A stretch of DNA of 64,000 nt, taken from NCBI RefSeq assembly GCF_047948215.1, contig NC_134465.1, positions 18,992,022 through 19,056,021 of the forward strand. The letters are read 5' to 3'. Under the pieces are notes generated by a model. That model ran no database searches. It had not been told where the DNA came from and saw only the letters and a list, made by a program, of their open reading frames with translations. Positions 45,288-58,313 of the stretch are shown piece after piece (within the stretch, counting starts at the first letter, position 1; each line of letters starts with the position of its first letter). The DNA comes from Lycorma delicatula (lineage: Eukaryota > Arthropoda > Insecta > Hemiptera > Fulgoridae). Made by a program: the position numbers and the translations under genes.

Positions 45288-46460
45288 CTTTTTTAAGTAC
45301 CGTTTCTAAATAAAATTCTAACTTTTCTTTGTTTTGTTCAACTTATCTTACAACATTTTCTACAAGTTTTGTTTATAAGTATTATATTTTTTACCCGTTT
45401 AACAAAATTATTGTTACACATATGAAAAACAGGGTTTTTTTACTCCAATTTATTGGTTTTCACTCAAGATTTTTCAAACAATATTGCAGATCCTTCTATG
45501 GAACTATTTTATTCGATTTTTCAAGTTAATATTATAAGAAATCATTAATTCTGCCCCTTAATTAACGTCCTACAAATTTCAGTATGAAAAGAGAATATAT
45601 CATCGGGGTAGCTGAAAACCGAGCCTGGGAGAACTTTGAGTACGTCCTGTTGTGTATATATATATTTCACCCTCAGTTTTCAAATAATGACGGTTACAAC
45701 AAAGAAAATATTTCTAAATAATCAATACGAAAAATTATATTTTTCAGTTAACACGTACAACTTGACTACAGAACACCTTCGACCTTCGTCTTGGATAAAA
45801 AAAAATCAACGAAATCTGACAATTTTTAAAAAGAATATAGCGGGAATAAAAACAAATAACAATAAAGAAAAAACACATACAGGTCAAATACAGAACCTTT
45901 TTTCATATCGACCAGATTTACTACTATATAGTTCTGATTTTACATTTAATCAATAAAATGTAGAACTGGTTTTAATACTGGGTATGAAGAGAGTATAATT
46001 ACCAATTCCGGTCAAAAAAAACCCCACCATCAGAAATCATATGGTTTCTTTAAATTTCTTCTTTTATCATTAACTTTTTATTTATTATATCAATAGATCA
46101 AATTCGATCGCAAATTACAATTTAAAAACAAACCTTACAAATATATTGGTTACAACAGCGAAATTTTTTATTAGATTATTTATTTTTAAAATAATTTATT
46201 TAGTTGTAATTATAAGCAAGTAATTAAAACGATACTTATATATCAAATTAAACTGCGTCCCGTTTGATCGATTCAGAATCATTATACAGAATTATTAATT
46301 AAGCTTGTATACTGAATTCCGGGAGCCATTTAATTGGGAGCAGTTTCTAAAAAAAAAAAAGAAACGTACTGATATAATTCATGAAAAAAATTACTCCACT
46401 TATAAAGCCCGTTAGTTCGTTTATTTCTTCATTTTATTTTACTCGTAAAATAACATAATT
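45288..46460. other. No gene recognised
   Basis: A 106-codon open frame at 45636-45956 has no recognisable motif and AT-driven composition; I do not call it. Confidence 0.4.
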
Positions 46461-46658
46461 TTATTGGTGATAAAAGGCGTTTAACCGTTGATTAACACAC
46501 ATAGATAGAGGTAACTTCTGCTTAACCACTAGGGGAAATTTTTGTACGACCTGGTCTTCACAGTGCTTAACCACTAGGGGAAATTTTTGTACGACCTGGT
46601 CTTCACACGACGAACTCGAAGACAAACGCTTACCTACATAAGATGTAAGAAAATTCAT
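46461..46658 (-). other. Short frame with in-frame 45-bp tandem duplication
   Basis: 46521-46565 is duplicated at 46566-46610 with only a few end differences, encoding two copies of CEDQVVQKFPLVVK in a 65-codon minus frame. Near-identity indicates a recent event. I cannot assign the frame to a family. Confidence 0.6.
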
Positions 46659-47062
46659 TGGCGGAGTTCAGCCGTATTTTACACAAGAAGGTTGTGTAAT
46701 ATTTTCATGAAATTTACAAATTTGATTTTCTTCTAAAACAAAAGTTAACAGATAAATTAATATTTTAATAAAAAAAAAATATATATATATTAATTTCACT
46801 TTTTGTAAAATAAATATTTATTACTAAATTCATAAAGAGAATATATAAGGCAAGATTTGTATAGTATATTTAATATTTACTTTTTTTCACAAAAAAGGTA
46901 ATTTTTTTATTTCTATTTACGTTTAAAAAATTGCAATGATTGTATAAAAAGTATTTATTATACATTTTTGTTTTATATTTAACATTATTGTTATGTTTCT
47001 TTTTTCAGAAATCGAAGAAGGGGAAAACGAACATGAATTAAAAAAAAAAACAGCGGTATCGG
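46659..47062. other. AT-rich, no gene
   Basis: Nothing recognised. Confidence 0.5.
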
Positions 47063-47475
47063 TTGGACGTAAAAGCAACACGCTATTCTAAATATTTTAC
47101 GAATCCATTTCAGTGTTTCCGATATGTGTGTCCGCTACAGACTAAAAAACTACTGAACCGATTTACGCGCGGGGAAAAAAAGAAAGGGAACAATAGAAAA
47201 GGGGAAAATCGGAAAGGTAAAGGGAAGAAGGGGAAAATGGGAAAAAATAAAAGGGGAAATAGTGGAAAGAGGATAGGGAAATGCTGTAGGGAATGGGGAT
47301 AAAAGGGAAAATGGTAAAACCGAAAGTGGGGTAAAAGGGAAAGGTTAAATTTTTTGAAGTTCCGTAATGTTCATTTTGTTAATGTTTTATCAAACTTTCA
47401 ACAGTGTTCATTTACTCTACACACACATATATATATATATATCAAATCTATCAATAGCGAAAAATTTGCCGGTTC
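47063..47475 (+). repeat. Helitron-like or related repeat with a G/A-rich expansion
   Basis: The segment GTCCGCTACAGACTAAAAAA to CGCGGGG and, further right, GGTTAAATTTTTTGAAGTTC are the inverse of parts of 58395-58530. Between them lies about 175 bp of almost pure purine (GGGGAAAA-type units), which in the other copy is only about 20 bp. The right end GGTTCTGCTAGT is compatible with a Helitron 3' CTAG/T junction, but no rolling-circle protein is present. Confidence 0.45.
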
Positions 47476-50239
47476 TGCTAGTAATTGAATAATTTTGTTT
47501 ATAAATTTTCAGAAATAAAATTCTGAATAATAAGACAGTAAATCGAGTTAAATAAAATTACTATGTACTCTACTGAATTATGTATATCTCCTTATTTTTC
47601 GTTAATATCGCTTAATGGGCTTAGGATCCTAGTCCCAAAGTTTTCCGTTTATCCGGAATCTACCATATATTACAGGAACAATGTATTTTTTTAGTATTAA
47701 TGTTTTACAAGTGGACATTTTTTTTTACTTTGGTTATTTGTTTTATAAGTCCATATTAATTTCCTAGTTATTTTCTCAGTGTTTACGTAGGATGTTAGTA
47801 TAAGTAAAATAATTTTTATTTTTAAATTTATATCTTATAGAAAAGTCTTTTATCCATGAATTTTCTTATAAAAATTTACTTCTATTTGTCTTTGGAAAAA
47901 TTACATTTTTAAATTAATATTTTAAGTATGAAAATATTTTTAAATTAAAAAAAGCTGTGTTGTAATTACATATTATATATAATTTACAAGGAGAATGAAG
48001 CTTATTTATTTATTCTTATATAGTTGACGTTCATAGTCATTTTGACAACTAAAAAAGTGGAGGACTTATTAATGACATATAATTTAGTTAATAGCCACAC
48101 GCCTCTAGCTAGCTAATTTTTTTCAAGCAGTTAATTAAAAACGAACTCGCGCGACATGGATCTTATCTTGTACTACTTTTTTATAATCGCAAAAGGCCTA
48201 TACTCCAACCACATTTACGGTTTTTTTTCTAACAGACGAAAAAAAATTGTAAAATCCTAACCGAGTAAATAATTTATAAAATAAAATAAATAAATAACTT
48301 TAAAAATAATAAATAAAACTATCCTCTGGAAATCTGCCAAAGTGGTTCACAATTTTGTTGAAGAGCCAACCTTAGGAAGCGTGAGATTTTACGGTTGGTT
48401 CTTTGTATCTGGAGAGAAAAATGTTTTAATTATCAACATATGATTATACGCCTTGAATCAGATTTCTTGCACCGTGTCCGATTTCAATTTCCAATTAAAC
48501 CATTTATTTCCAGACAGCTCCCACATTCTTTTAAATTATCTATAATTTTGAAACCTTTTACTAATTGCTTTTTAATATCTACTGATTCTTTTAACAGTCT
48601 TTATTCATACTTATTAATAGAAATATATATAAATAAGAAAAACTAAAACTTAAAAAAAAACATCATCCATAAAATAGTATCCAAGTTCTCTCGATTATAT
48701 TAGACTAGAACGCTCGTTACTCGGTTACTGTCGCTGTTATGACAACAGGTATAAAAATAAATTACTACTTGAACCACTTAAAAATCTTTAAATGAAGTTT
48801 ACTCCAAAATGTAGCAAAATTGGAAACTGGCATTTTGGATATAAAGTAACAACAGCCCCACCACCAACTACTACCCTGCAATAGGGCATCGATAAATTTC
48901 GCTATGTTAGTTGAAGTATATGTTAGCAGAGAGGTTGATTAAATTTTACTACGAGAGGGAAGTGGATACATATATATAGTACTATCAAGCCCACTGATTG
49001 GTTACGTTTATCAAAGTCTTAAATGAAATCACAACCTATCAAGACAGTATGTCATCACCTCCAACCAATCATACACAATCTCAAACTGGGCACGGCGACA
49101 AGCAGTATATAGTAATCAAACCAGCAAATAATTATTTCGATAACTATATTTTTAAAACTGCGTGTACAAGTTAGACCAAATCTTTTAAAACGTTAATATA
49201 TCTCTTTATATTCATTTAAAGTGGCGTGTTTTATTATCAACAGTCAGTAACGTCGTCTAATATTGCTATTATTAAATAACATTTCAAATTTTAAATACTC
49301 CAGTTTAAAATTTTGTAAATCAAAAACTATTCAGTCGATTTCAAAAAAATTACAATACATTTTTGATAATTTTGTGGTAAGTTTAATGATATTAAATAGT
49401 TAACTTTTTAAAAATATCCTATTGTGGTAAGAAAGATAAAAGATATCATTTTTTGAACTTTTTATCGCTTAGCTTAACTTTGGTTGATCGCCATTAGAAA
49501 ACTAATGCATCAACTTCAATAAAGCTTTTACATAGGGTAGCTACTCATTTTAGAAAAAAATATGTTTGTAGATGTAGGTTTCTAAAAGTAACCATAATAT
49601 TAAAAAAATGGGCAACTATTAACATGTAAAAGTAAAAATTACTAAAGAGAATCTAAAAAAAAAAAACTACAATATAGACTAAAAAAATTTAAAGCAAAGC
49701 TTTCATTAAAGAAACTGTTGGAAAATGTTTTGTAACAAAAAAAAAGTTTCCTTTAATTAATTACCATCCGAGAAAATTAGTATATACAAATAAATGAATC
49801 GCCAACAGAAAAATAAATGACCAAACCAAAATGATTTCTATCCTGAAGCTTGCGCCTGAATATATTCTATTATGTCGTATTCATAGGTAGGCAGTCGAGA
49901 GGCACGGCGTGCGTCCTCGGCACAAATTCTCTCTTTTGGAAGTTAAATTTAATTCTCAATAAAAAAAAAAAAGACTTAAGAAAAACTTTAATTTAATTTG
50001 TTACTAAAAGATAAGTTTTATAAAATAATAATAATAATAATAATATATTCGTCAATTTAAAATAACGAGAAAGACAAAGAGTTTTTGATCTGTCTACCTA
50101 CGTCGAATAAGAACAAAAATAAAATGGTTTTTAAAATGTAATAACAACTCTTAAAAAGCTCAAAACACTGCGCGCTCGCACACACAAATCTGGGATTAGT
50201 GCAGTAGTTTTTTTATTAATAATAAGAAATCAAAATCAA
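47476..50239. other. No gene recognised
   Basis: Largely AT-rich. Two slightly GC-richer patches (about 48.97-49.13 kb and 49.85-49.93 kb) have no recognised content. Confidence 0.4.
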
Positions 50240-50473
50240 GCTACTTATAACAACAGGAGTTAAATTTTAAAATGAAAATGGTGACTTTTCGTTCTACCAC
50301 AACATACTTTAAAAAATAGTAAAAAAATTCCCGTTTCAGAATATTAAACCCACAATAAAAATTATCTAAAATATGTTGTTATTAGTTTTGAAATCAACGA
50401 TATTGCATTTACTTTATTAAGCATCAAACTCAGCTACTTATAACAACAGGAGTTAAATTTTAAAATGAAAATG
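50240..50473. repeat. Exact 41-bp direct repeat pair
   Basis: 50240-50280 and 50433-50473 are identical (starting GCTACTTATAACAACAGGAG) and 193 bp apart start to start. Confidence 0.9.
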
Positions 50474-50859
50474 TTTTTAATAACTTTATTTAATATTACG
50501 ATCGTAAACGTAAGCCACAAAATATAGCCTTAAATTAAAAAAAAAAAAATCGTTGTTCTGCGCACGAAGACCGAGGTTTCATTATATTATTTTGAATACT
50601 TTTTTGGGCAAGAAACGTATAATACATAAATTAAATGAGAAAACTAAAAGGGGTATAATTCTTTTTGTTTTTATTTCACATTAAAATATATTTTCCGTTT
50701 ACAAGAAAATAAAATTATTATAGCCGAAATTTGGTGAAATAATTAAAAATAAAGAGTAGACCCTACACACAAGCACAAAGTTTAAACACGCACACTACTG
50801 TGGATCTCTGCATGAATACGCATTAAAAATCCACAATACAAGATCAACATACTCTGAAA

Positions 50860-51310
50860 TTGAGGTTATGTTAACCTCAATTTTCGTGCCGCAAAACTTT
50901 ATACATGAACGACGGTATTTTCGTAAAGAAATTCATTTTCACCCCCTTCAAATCCTACCATGCGACCGAAAAAATACGTAAAATTGTTTGTTGCCGACTT
51001 AAATTTAGCGTAATTCAAGAACGACAACATCAATCTTCATCAAATTTTCACATGCACAATTTCAGAAACACTACTATACTATATTTCAATTTCAATGATA
51101 TCAATGACGTAGTTTTGGAGATTTTTGAGCCACAAATTTTATTCATAGGCCTATATAAATAAAAGGTGATTACATTTTAAGTAAATAGTAATTTCGTACA
51201 CCTCACAACTCAAAACATAAAGAAAATTTAATTTCAGCACAATCCCACCGTCCAACAGAAAGTAATACCGAACCTTTCTAAGAAAAGTCGGTAAAAATCA
51301 ACCGTTTTTA
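50860..51310 (+). repeat. Repeat H, copy 1
   Basis: Shares with 52195-52440 (inverse) and 57300-58030 blocks such as AATTTTCACATGCACAATTT, GAGCCACAAATTTTA, AGAAAGTAATACCGAAC and AAAAGTCGGTAAAAA. A 13-bp-stem hairpin (AAATTGAGGTTA-type) is present at 50858-50884. Non-coding. Confidence 0.7.
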
Positions 51311-51929
51311 CGTTACAAACGTTTAAATAGTGAAACAGGGAAAACAGGTAATTAAAAAAAAAAACAAAAAAAAAAACAAGAACTCAATAATAAAATCACA
51401 TGTTCGAACGGTCCACGAAAAAAATCAAATATATAAAAATGCGCGAACACAGGCACCCCACACAATATCGTTCATACAACATACTATACAGAATACTTTC
51501 GTCGAGGAGGTACACTATTAGAGTAATATATAAACGAAACGAGGCGCTATGCTGAAATTATTTTGTTAACACACAGGTAAACAAATTGCTGAAAATCCAC
51601 ACCTGCTCCCTTGTGTAGTAGTCGTTTCACAAAAAAAGCTATATATATTTCAGTATGCTACCAATAATTTAAACTCGGAGTATCTAGTACATCAACGTAC
51701 GTTAAATTTATATATGCATATAAACGGTGTGAAAAGAGAAAATAACTAAATGTACATAAAAGAGAAATTCAGTAAAGGGAGAATCAACAAAATGGCGATT
51801 ACTCGTTCGTCGATTTTAATCAAAATGATAGTTATTCAAATTTGTTTTTTTCCACTGATATAAACGATACAATTTCACTTTTTTCTACAATCTGCTCACC
51901 GCACATAATACATTACAATTCTTTTTTCA

Positions 51930-51937
<8 letters not shown>
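51311..51937. other. AT-rich, no gene
   Basis: Nothing recognised. Confidence 0.5.
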
Positions 51938-51960
<23 letters not shown>

Positions 51961-51961
51961 T

Positions 51962-52036
<75 letters not shown>

Positions 52037-52055
52037 TATATATATATATATATTT
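51938..52055. repeat. Palindromic compound microsatellite (CA)n(TA)n(TG)n(TA)n
   Basis: A CA tract and a TG tract of similar length surround an AT core, so the tract is self-complementary over about 90 bp. Confidence 0.95.
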
Positions 52056-52194
52056 CATCAACAAAAAAAATAAATTTCATGTAATTCGTTTTCTGACTTT
52101 GAAGAAGTTAAATTTTCTTTACGTTCTGAGTTATGAGGAGTACGAAAATACCATTTACTTAAAATGTAATTTCCTTAATATTTATGTATAAAAC

Positions 52195-52440
52195 TTAGGA
52201 CTCAAATATCTCTAAAACTATTAGTTCAATTTCATTGAAATTAAAATACGCTAAAGTAGTGTATCTGTAAGTACGTATGTGAAAATTTAATGAAGATTTG
52301 TTGAATCGTTCCTGAGTTACGCTCAATTTAAGATCGGCACCAAATAATATAACCTCAATTTAATGTATTTTTCGGTTACATAGTGGGATTTGAAGGTGAA
52401 GTGTGAATCTCGATTAAAGGTTATAGTAATTTAATTTTCT
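52195..52440 (-). repeat. Repeat H, copy 2, minus
   Basis: Inverse of the left part of copy 1, including AAATTGAGGTTATATTATTT and the CGTAACTCAGGAACG-type block. Confidence 0.68.
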
Positions 52441-52479
52441 TATAAACACAAAATATATTTTAATATTAAATAAAATAAT

Positions 52480-52503
52480 ATATATATATATATATATATA
52501 TAC
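52480..52503. repeat. (AT)n microsatellite
   Basis: About 24 bp. Confidence 0.9.
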
Positions 52504-52824
52504 ACACCTGTTTAGTTTTTCATTTAATTTTTTTTTTGCAATTTCATTTTGTTTTGTTTTTGTTTTAATTTTTAAAACATCAAATATTCGACGAAGGCAA
52601 TTAACTGCTTTAACGATAAATTACTTCTATATTTATTTGGATTAATATCATTTGGTACCAGGGTCGTTTAGAAATATCGGCCTGACGTAAGACATGGTAA
52701 AAGTATGACCGAATCAGTATATTTGACCAGCATGATTCATTAGATACAGTGCTGCGAAGTTTCAGACGCGTGCATTTCATTGTTTGAGGCGATCCAGTAA
52801 AGCATAAACTAACCTAAAAACACA

Positions 52825-52930
52825 AAACCTGAACTTTCGTTACGAAAACGCTTCGTTAGTGAGTGTCGGCTGACGAAAGATTGCTGATTTATGCGCCTTC
52901 GGTAAAATAAAATCAGATTGTTAATCTTAC
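52825..52930 (+). repeat. Repeat C head, copy 6
   Basis: ACGCTTCGTTAGTGAGTGTC, GGCTGACGAAAGATTGC, CGGTAAAATAAAATCAG, ending GATTGTTAATCTTAC exactly where SINE A begins. Confidence 0.78.
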
Positions 52931-53200
52931 CCGCCGGGTTGGTCTAGTGGTGAACATATCTTCGCATATCAGCTGACTCGGAAGTCGAGAGTTCCAGTGT
53001 TCAAGTCCTAGTAAAGTTAGTTTACACGGATTGATCGTGGGTGCCGGTGTTCTTTGGTGGTTGGGTTTCAATTAACCACATCTCAGGAATCGTCGAACTG
53101 AGACTGCACAAGATTATACACACTTCATTAACACTCGTATACATCATCCTCTGAATTAATACCTGAACGGTAATTCCCGGAAGCTAAACAAGGACAAGAA
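52931..53200 (+). repeat. SINE A copy, attached to a repeat C head
   Basis: Head CCGCCGGGTTGGTCTAGTGG, B-box-like GTTCAAGTCC, tail CGGAAGCTAAACAAGGACAA. The left junction sits at the same place in repeat C as the SINE pair at 40.2-40.8 kb. No matching TSD was found on the right. Confidence 0.9.
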
Positions 53201-53224
53201 ACAAAGTAAAGCAAAAAGGTTTTG

Positions 53225-53610
53225 AGATACTAAAAAAATAACTGGGTTGATTGAAGTTCTAACCGTTTTAAAGAACTCTGTTTTAAAAGGTTTAACTCCA
53301 TAGGATATAAAAAAGTGGGCTGTTGAATTTAAACGTGATCGTACATTCATTTAAGATGAACGCTCGGGATGCCCAAAAACCAATACAATCGAAGAAATCG
53401 TCACAAAAATTCAAATGTCATATAAACGATCCCCGACAGAAGGTAAAATCTTAAATCGCAAAATTGCAAACACCTCGATAGATCGTGTTCACTGCATTTC
53501 ACACGATTTTTTGGGTGTAATAAATGTTTCTACAATATTGAAGCCGCGTTTTTTAAGAGTCGACCAAATATTAAACTGAACACTTCTAAAAGGTGTCTAG
53601 ACATTAATAC
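53225..53610 (+). pseudogene. Mariner (SETMAR-like group) transposase N-terminal relic
   Basis: Plus frame with two stops: LKNSVLKGLTP, KKWAVEFKRDRTFI, DERSGCPKTNTIEEIVTKIQ, INRKIANTSIDRVH-type second helix (KIANTSIDRVHCISHDFLG) and KPRFLRVDQILN. The order K-W--EFK-GR----DE-RSGRP----T-EIV-KI, then STDRVH-ILH--LG and RWVPR-LT-DQK is the DNA-binding half of mariner transposases. The catalytic half is missing. Confidence 0.82.
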
Positions 53611-53819
53611 ATGTATTAAAAGAAAATTAAATGTTATATTTGTATGTAACTGTAATAACCCTATGTTCTTTTCAGATACAAAAACTCTTCACGCAAGATT
53701 TCAGCTAAATCGTTTGAGTAATTTTTGACTGCAACAGATTCACAGAAACAACTTAATTTATATACCGGCTATCGTAGATCACCCGCCCACCTATTCTTAA
53801 CTTGAAGCAAGTTATTTTT

Positions 53820-54800
53820 CTGGAAAATGCAAAAACTTTTGATCACCGATTCGGGGCGCTTTACCTTTTGGTCATATCTCCAACTTCCGGTTTCGACTAG
53901 ACCGGAAGTTCATTTTTTCAAATGGGACAAATATCTTCACCGTGGATTTCGATTCTAAGAGCATAGAAACGTAAAGTCTTAACCGAAATATTTTTCCATA
54001 AAGTGCCATCATTATCCTATAAATGACCTTCGAACTTTACCTAGTCCTGAATTCCTTTCAAAAAGTGTTTTAAGGAACAAAAACTTGATTTTTACACAAC
54101 AAAAAATTTACAATAGTGAACCACATATGTTTTCGCGTTTAGTGATATTATCACCTTCCGGTTCTTACGGAAGTGCGTTAGCGAGACCGGATCTTCATTT
54201 TTCTAAACGGGACATACTTTTTTACCACCGATTTCCATTTTACGCACAAACTTACATAAGTCTTTTAAAACATTTTTCCCAAAAGTGCCTTCTTTGTTCC
54301 AAAAATGATCTTTAACTCTAACTGGTCCTAAATTCTTTCAAAATCTTTTCAACTCTCCGGTAGAAAGAAAAGAAAACAATTTTATTGTAAACCACGTCCA
54401 TCCTCTCGAACGGTGAGCTCATTAATTTCCAGTCTCGACCAGAACTAGATTATTTTGACAGGAGATCTATTTTTTCGATGAAACGTAGAACTTATTATTA
54501 CAGAACCGGAAGCGATACTTTTTTTTTGTTGAAAAAATCAAGTTTTTGGCGCTTAAAAGAGTTTTTGAAAAGAATTCAGGACTAGGTAAATTTCGAAAGT
54601 CATTTAGAGGTTAAAGATGGCACTTTATGGAAAAATATTTCGGACAATACTTACGTAACTTTGTCCCTAAAATCCAAATTCTCGTTGAAAATATTTGAGT
54701 CCCATTTAAAAAAAAAAACTTTCAGTCTAGTTAGCCCACTTCCGGTCGAAATCACAAGTTGGCAATATGACCAAAAGTAAAGTAAATTATGTTCGTTGCC
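53820..54800. repeat. Three-module repeat, two direct and one inverted
   Basis: Modules of about 200-230 bp: 53872-54090 and 54150-54350 in the same orientation, and about 54520-54780 inverted. Shared blocks are TTCCGGTT.CGAC, AAATGGGAC, ATTTTTCCATAAAGTGCCAT, AAATGAC(C/T)TTCGAA, CCTAGTCCTGAATTC and AAAAACTTGATTTTT. Modules 1 and 3 are the closest pair. No coding capacity. Together they would fold into a long hairpin. Confidence 0.72.
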
Positions 54801-54993
54801 AATATTCAATATTATAATGGCCAGTTCGTTAATCAAATTATATTCGAAAACTATTTGTAATAATTAAAATTAAATTTATTACAAAAAAATGTTTTTTTAT
54901 TTCGATTATCGATAACAAGCTTTAAATGTGCGAGGGTGTGCCAACACAGCCACTGCTGCTGTTAAAGTGTGAACGACACCACTGGTTGCACCT

Positions 54994-55282
54994 TCTTTCT
55001 TTTTCCTGTTTAACCTCCGGTAATTACCGTTCAGGTAATACTTCAGAGGATAAATAAGGATATGTATGAGTGTAAATGAATTGTAGTCTAGTACAGTCTC
55101 AGTTGGACCGTTCCTGAGATGTGTGGTTAATTGAAACCCAAACATCAAAGAACATCCACGATCTAGTATTCAAATCCGTGTAAAATAAACTGACTTTACT
55201 AGGACTTGAACGCTGGAACTCTCTACTTCCAAATCAGCTGATTTGGGAAGACGCGTTGACCGCTAGAACAACCCGGTGGGTT
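54994..55282 (-). repeat. SINE A copy, minus, with TSD
   Basis: Complete copy; TSD ACTGGTTGCACCT (54981-54993) and ACCGGTTGTACCT (55283-55295). Confidence 0.92.
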
Positions 55283-56900
55283 ACCGGTTGTACCTGTCTC
55301 CTGTTATCTGACTAAACACAAAAAGTACGGTCACCTTTTTTGGTACATATATGAAGAGTGTAGAAAAACATTTTTACCCGTACTATGAACAGGTAACCAG
55401 CTATAACTACTATTTTTACGACGGGACTGACTACTCTGATACTCGCATAATTAAATCGCTCATCTTTTTGAGTCCTGTAATGACCAAACTTTAACTCTAA
55501 ACAAAATACAATACACTGGTAATTTTTACGAAATTAAACAGATTTAATTGTTTTTTAACAGTATTATTATCGCAAAAAGAAAGTAATGGTCGCTGTGGAA
55601 GTCCAAAAGGAGGAGGAGCGCCATGGCTAGACGGGAAGGGCGAGTGAAGTAAGCCCTGACCGGCTTGTAATATATAAAAATAAATCGTTTAAGATTTTTT
55701 TATATTTATTATAAGCCATTATTAAACATATTTTTACTCTTTCATTGAATTTAATAAAAAATGAAGTCTCTCTCTCGCTCTCTTTCTATTTCTGTGTGTA
55801 ATCGTGCGTGCGCACGAATTATAATAACGAGAATTACTTATTCCAGTACAGCAAATATAGGCTATATATATATATATATAATTTTGCAGTCAAATATTCT
55901 GTAAACCAAACTATAATACAGAATTAGTTTAAGATAAAAATATGGTGAAAAATTTTAAAAATCAATAACACAGCACGAAATAATAATACTAATAATTCAT
56001 ATAAAATATAATAATAAAAGGGAAGTGGAATATTTATATTCTAATCAAAAATAAATGTATTCCAAGTATTTCTTTATTTTTTAAACAAAACCGAATAGTT
56101 TGATATTTGTGTATATAGTAAAAAAAAGCTATAGAATTATAAACTTTTCACACGGTACAAAATCTTAAATTCTATTTTATATATATATATATAAAAAACC
56201 GAAATTCTAATACAGGATTTGCTACAATACATTCTACATTCTATATGCGGTAAATAAAAACACAATTGAACTTTTGCATGTTTGTTACAACGGTGCTCTC
56301 TCCAGCAATCACTCGCTCTCTCTCTCTTTCACATACACACTAACACAACCGCAAACATCAATACATCTTTCTCCATCTTTCAGTAAATGACCTTTAACTA
56401 TAGCAAACTAATACCCTCTGTACTGCTTTACTGAAATCCCGAACCATACTTTACCGCTTTATTCACTTTCCATCACACTCTTTTTATTATAATCATTTCG
56501 TCTTTTTTTAGTCATTCTTTCTCCCTACCTCTCAATACCTCTTTTCAATAACTATATATTTACTTTACTTAAAACCATTTCCTTCGTTCTACTTTTAAAG
56601 GTCCATAAACACATACATACACAAAATTGTACCGTACCAATGGTTGAAATTTCCAGATTGCTTTTATTATAACGACACAGCAACGACACTAAAATTTCTA
56701 GACTAACTAATATTGATATTGAAATATAATATGGTTTACTTCTACAAACGTAGACCAATTTCTTGGTCTAATTCACTAATAAATATGAAAATTAATGAAT
56801 ACGTTCAACGGATAAAAATTATTTTCTTTAAAAAAAGAGAAACTAATCAAAATATACTTTAAAAAAATCATTGAGGGTATTTTTTTAAATAAAAGGGTTA

Positions 56901-56907
<7 letters not shown>
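55283..56907. other. No gene recognised
   Basis: A small GC-rich patch at 55583-55668 (AGGAGGAGGAGCGCCATGGC) stands out but cannot be assigned. Short (AT)n at 55863-55880 and a CT-rich stretch at 56300-56330. Confidence 0.4.

Positions 56908-56955
<48 letters not shown>
56908..56955. repeat. (AT)n microsatellite
   Basis: About 48 bp. Confidence 0.95.
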
Positions 56956-56956
<1 letters not shown>

Positions 56957-57299
56957 CAATAATGGCAGGAAATTTTAATTAAATTCAAAACGATTAATTA
57001 TTTATTATATTTTCCTTTCACTGGTTGAATTTTCCGCAATATAATGCACAATCAATGAAAAATATAATAAAATTATATCCAATTAAATCGGGGTAAATTC
57101 AACTGACTACATCCGGATGATAAGAAAGGAATTTTGGAAAATTAAATTGAAAATTAGTTTCATATTAAATTTATAAACACTGTATTATAGAAATATTAAT
57201 TATTATAATATTTTTAAAAATTCTGAGCATTTCTGCGCAAGAAGACAGCTTTTTCGTTATTTTATTTTTTTCCACGATCCAACTTATAGCATCATAATG

Positions 57300-58030
57300 A
57301 ACCGCGCTTCCAACCTGTACCGTTCAAATTTTTCCGACTTTAAATCGAACGTAACTCAAGAACCACTCAATTAATCTTCATAATATTTTCACATGTACAA
57401 CTTCAGATACGCTATTATAGTATATCAAAATTTCAATGAAATCGATCTATTAGTTTTACAGATTTTAGAGCCACACATTTTATACTACGCCTATATATAT
57501 ATATATATATATAAGATTAATCTCTAAATTTTTTACCGGAAATCAACTGAAACAAATAATATTTTGTTGCTTCGTAAACAAAGTTTTATTTTTATTAATC
57601 CTAGATTATATTTACACTATTTACGCAAGTTGTCACCTGCAAACAAGGAAACGACATTTTAAGTTTATTCTTTAACGTATCGATTCCTTTTTAACAATCA
57701 GTAAATTAGTTTGTTTTTACTTTATATATCACGCATGATTATATTCATCACACGTGGCCTTTTCCAAACTTAGCCTTCTCTACCGTCTACCGTGTAAGCC
57801 GGTCACTACTCTATCTACGCACAGCGCGGCAAATTCTATATTAAAGAAATTTAGTTTCTTTAAATATATACACACATAAGGGAAAAATAATTTACGTGAA
57901 TGAAATTTTTGTACTTGTCATACCTAAAAACGTAAAGAAAATTTATTGTTACCCCCTGCTCACGCACGGCGACCGAAAGTAATACCGTACATTTTTCGAA
58001 AAGTCGGTAAAAACGTTTAACACACACACA
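57300..58030 (+). repeat. Repeat H, copy 3, interrupted
   Basis: 57338-57512 and 57900-58025 match the left and right parts of copy 1. The 57516-57890 block between them has no counterpart there and is a probable later insertion, including a GC-richer part near 57770-57840. Confidence 0.65.
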
Positions 58031-58313
58031 CACACATATATATAGATCAAGTTACAAAAAAAATCAAATAATCCCAGCTCTGTTTAATTGCAGTATGAAG
58101 TGGGCAGACGAGGTAAAACAAGTGTGTGATGTAGTACCGTAAGTAATAGTACTATTCACACTAAAAAAATTAGTCGACTTTTGATTTACAATGCACAGTA
58201 GCGCACTTTAGTTAGTAGGAGCAGTTCTTGTAAAATATTTCTAATATGAAAAGGGGCATTTTGCTACTTCCATAATAATTCAATATATTCCTTCTAAGTA
58301 ATCAAAGCTTACA

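Noticed and set aside
45636..45956. 106-codon open frame
   Set aside because: No domain, AT-driven residue composition, no supporting context.
48970..49140. Promoter-like patch with CAAT- and TATA-like words
   Set aside because: Such words are expected by chance in this composition and no gene follows.
51842..52191. 80- and 65-codon frames with Tyr-Ile and Cys-Val runs
   Set aside because: Produced by the (CA)n(TA)n(TG)n tract.
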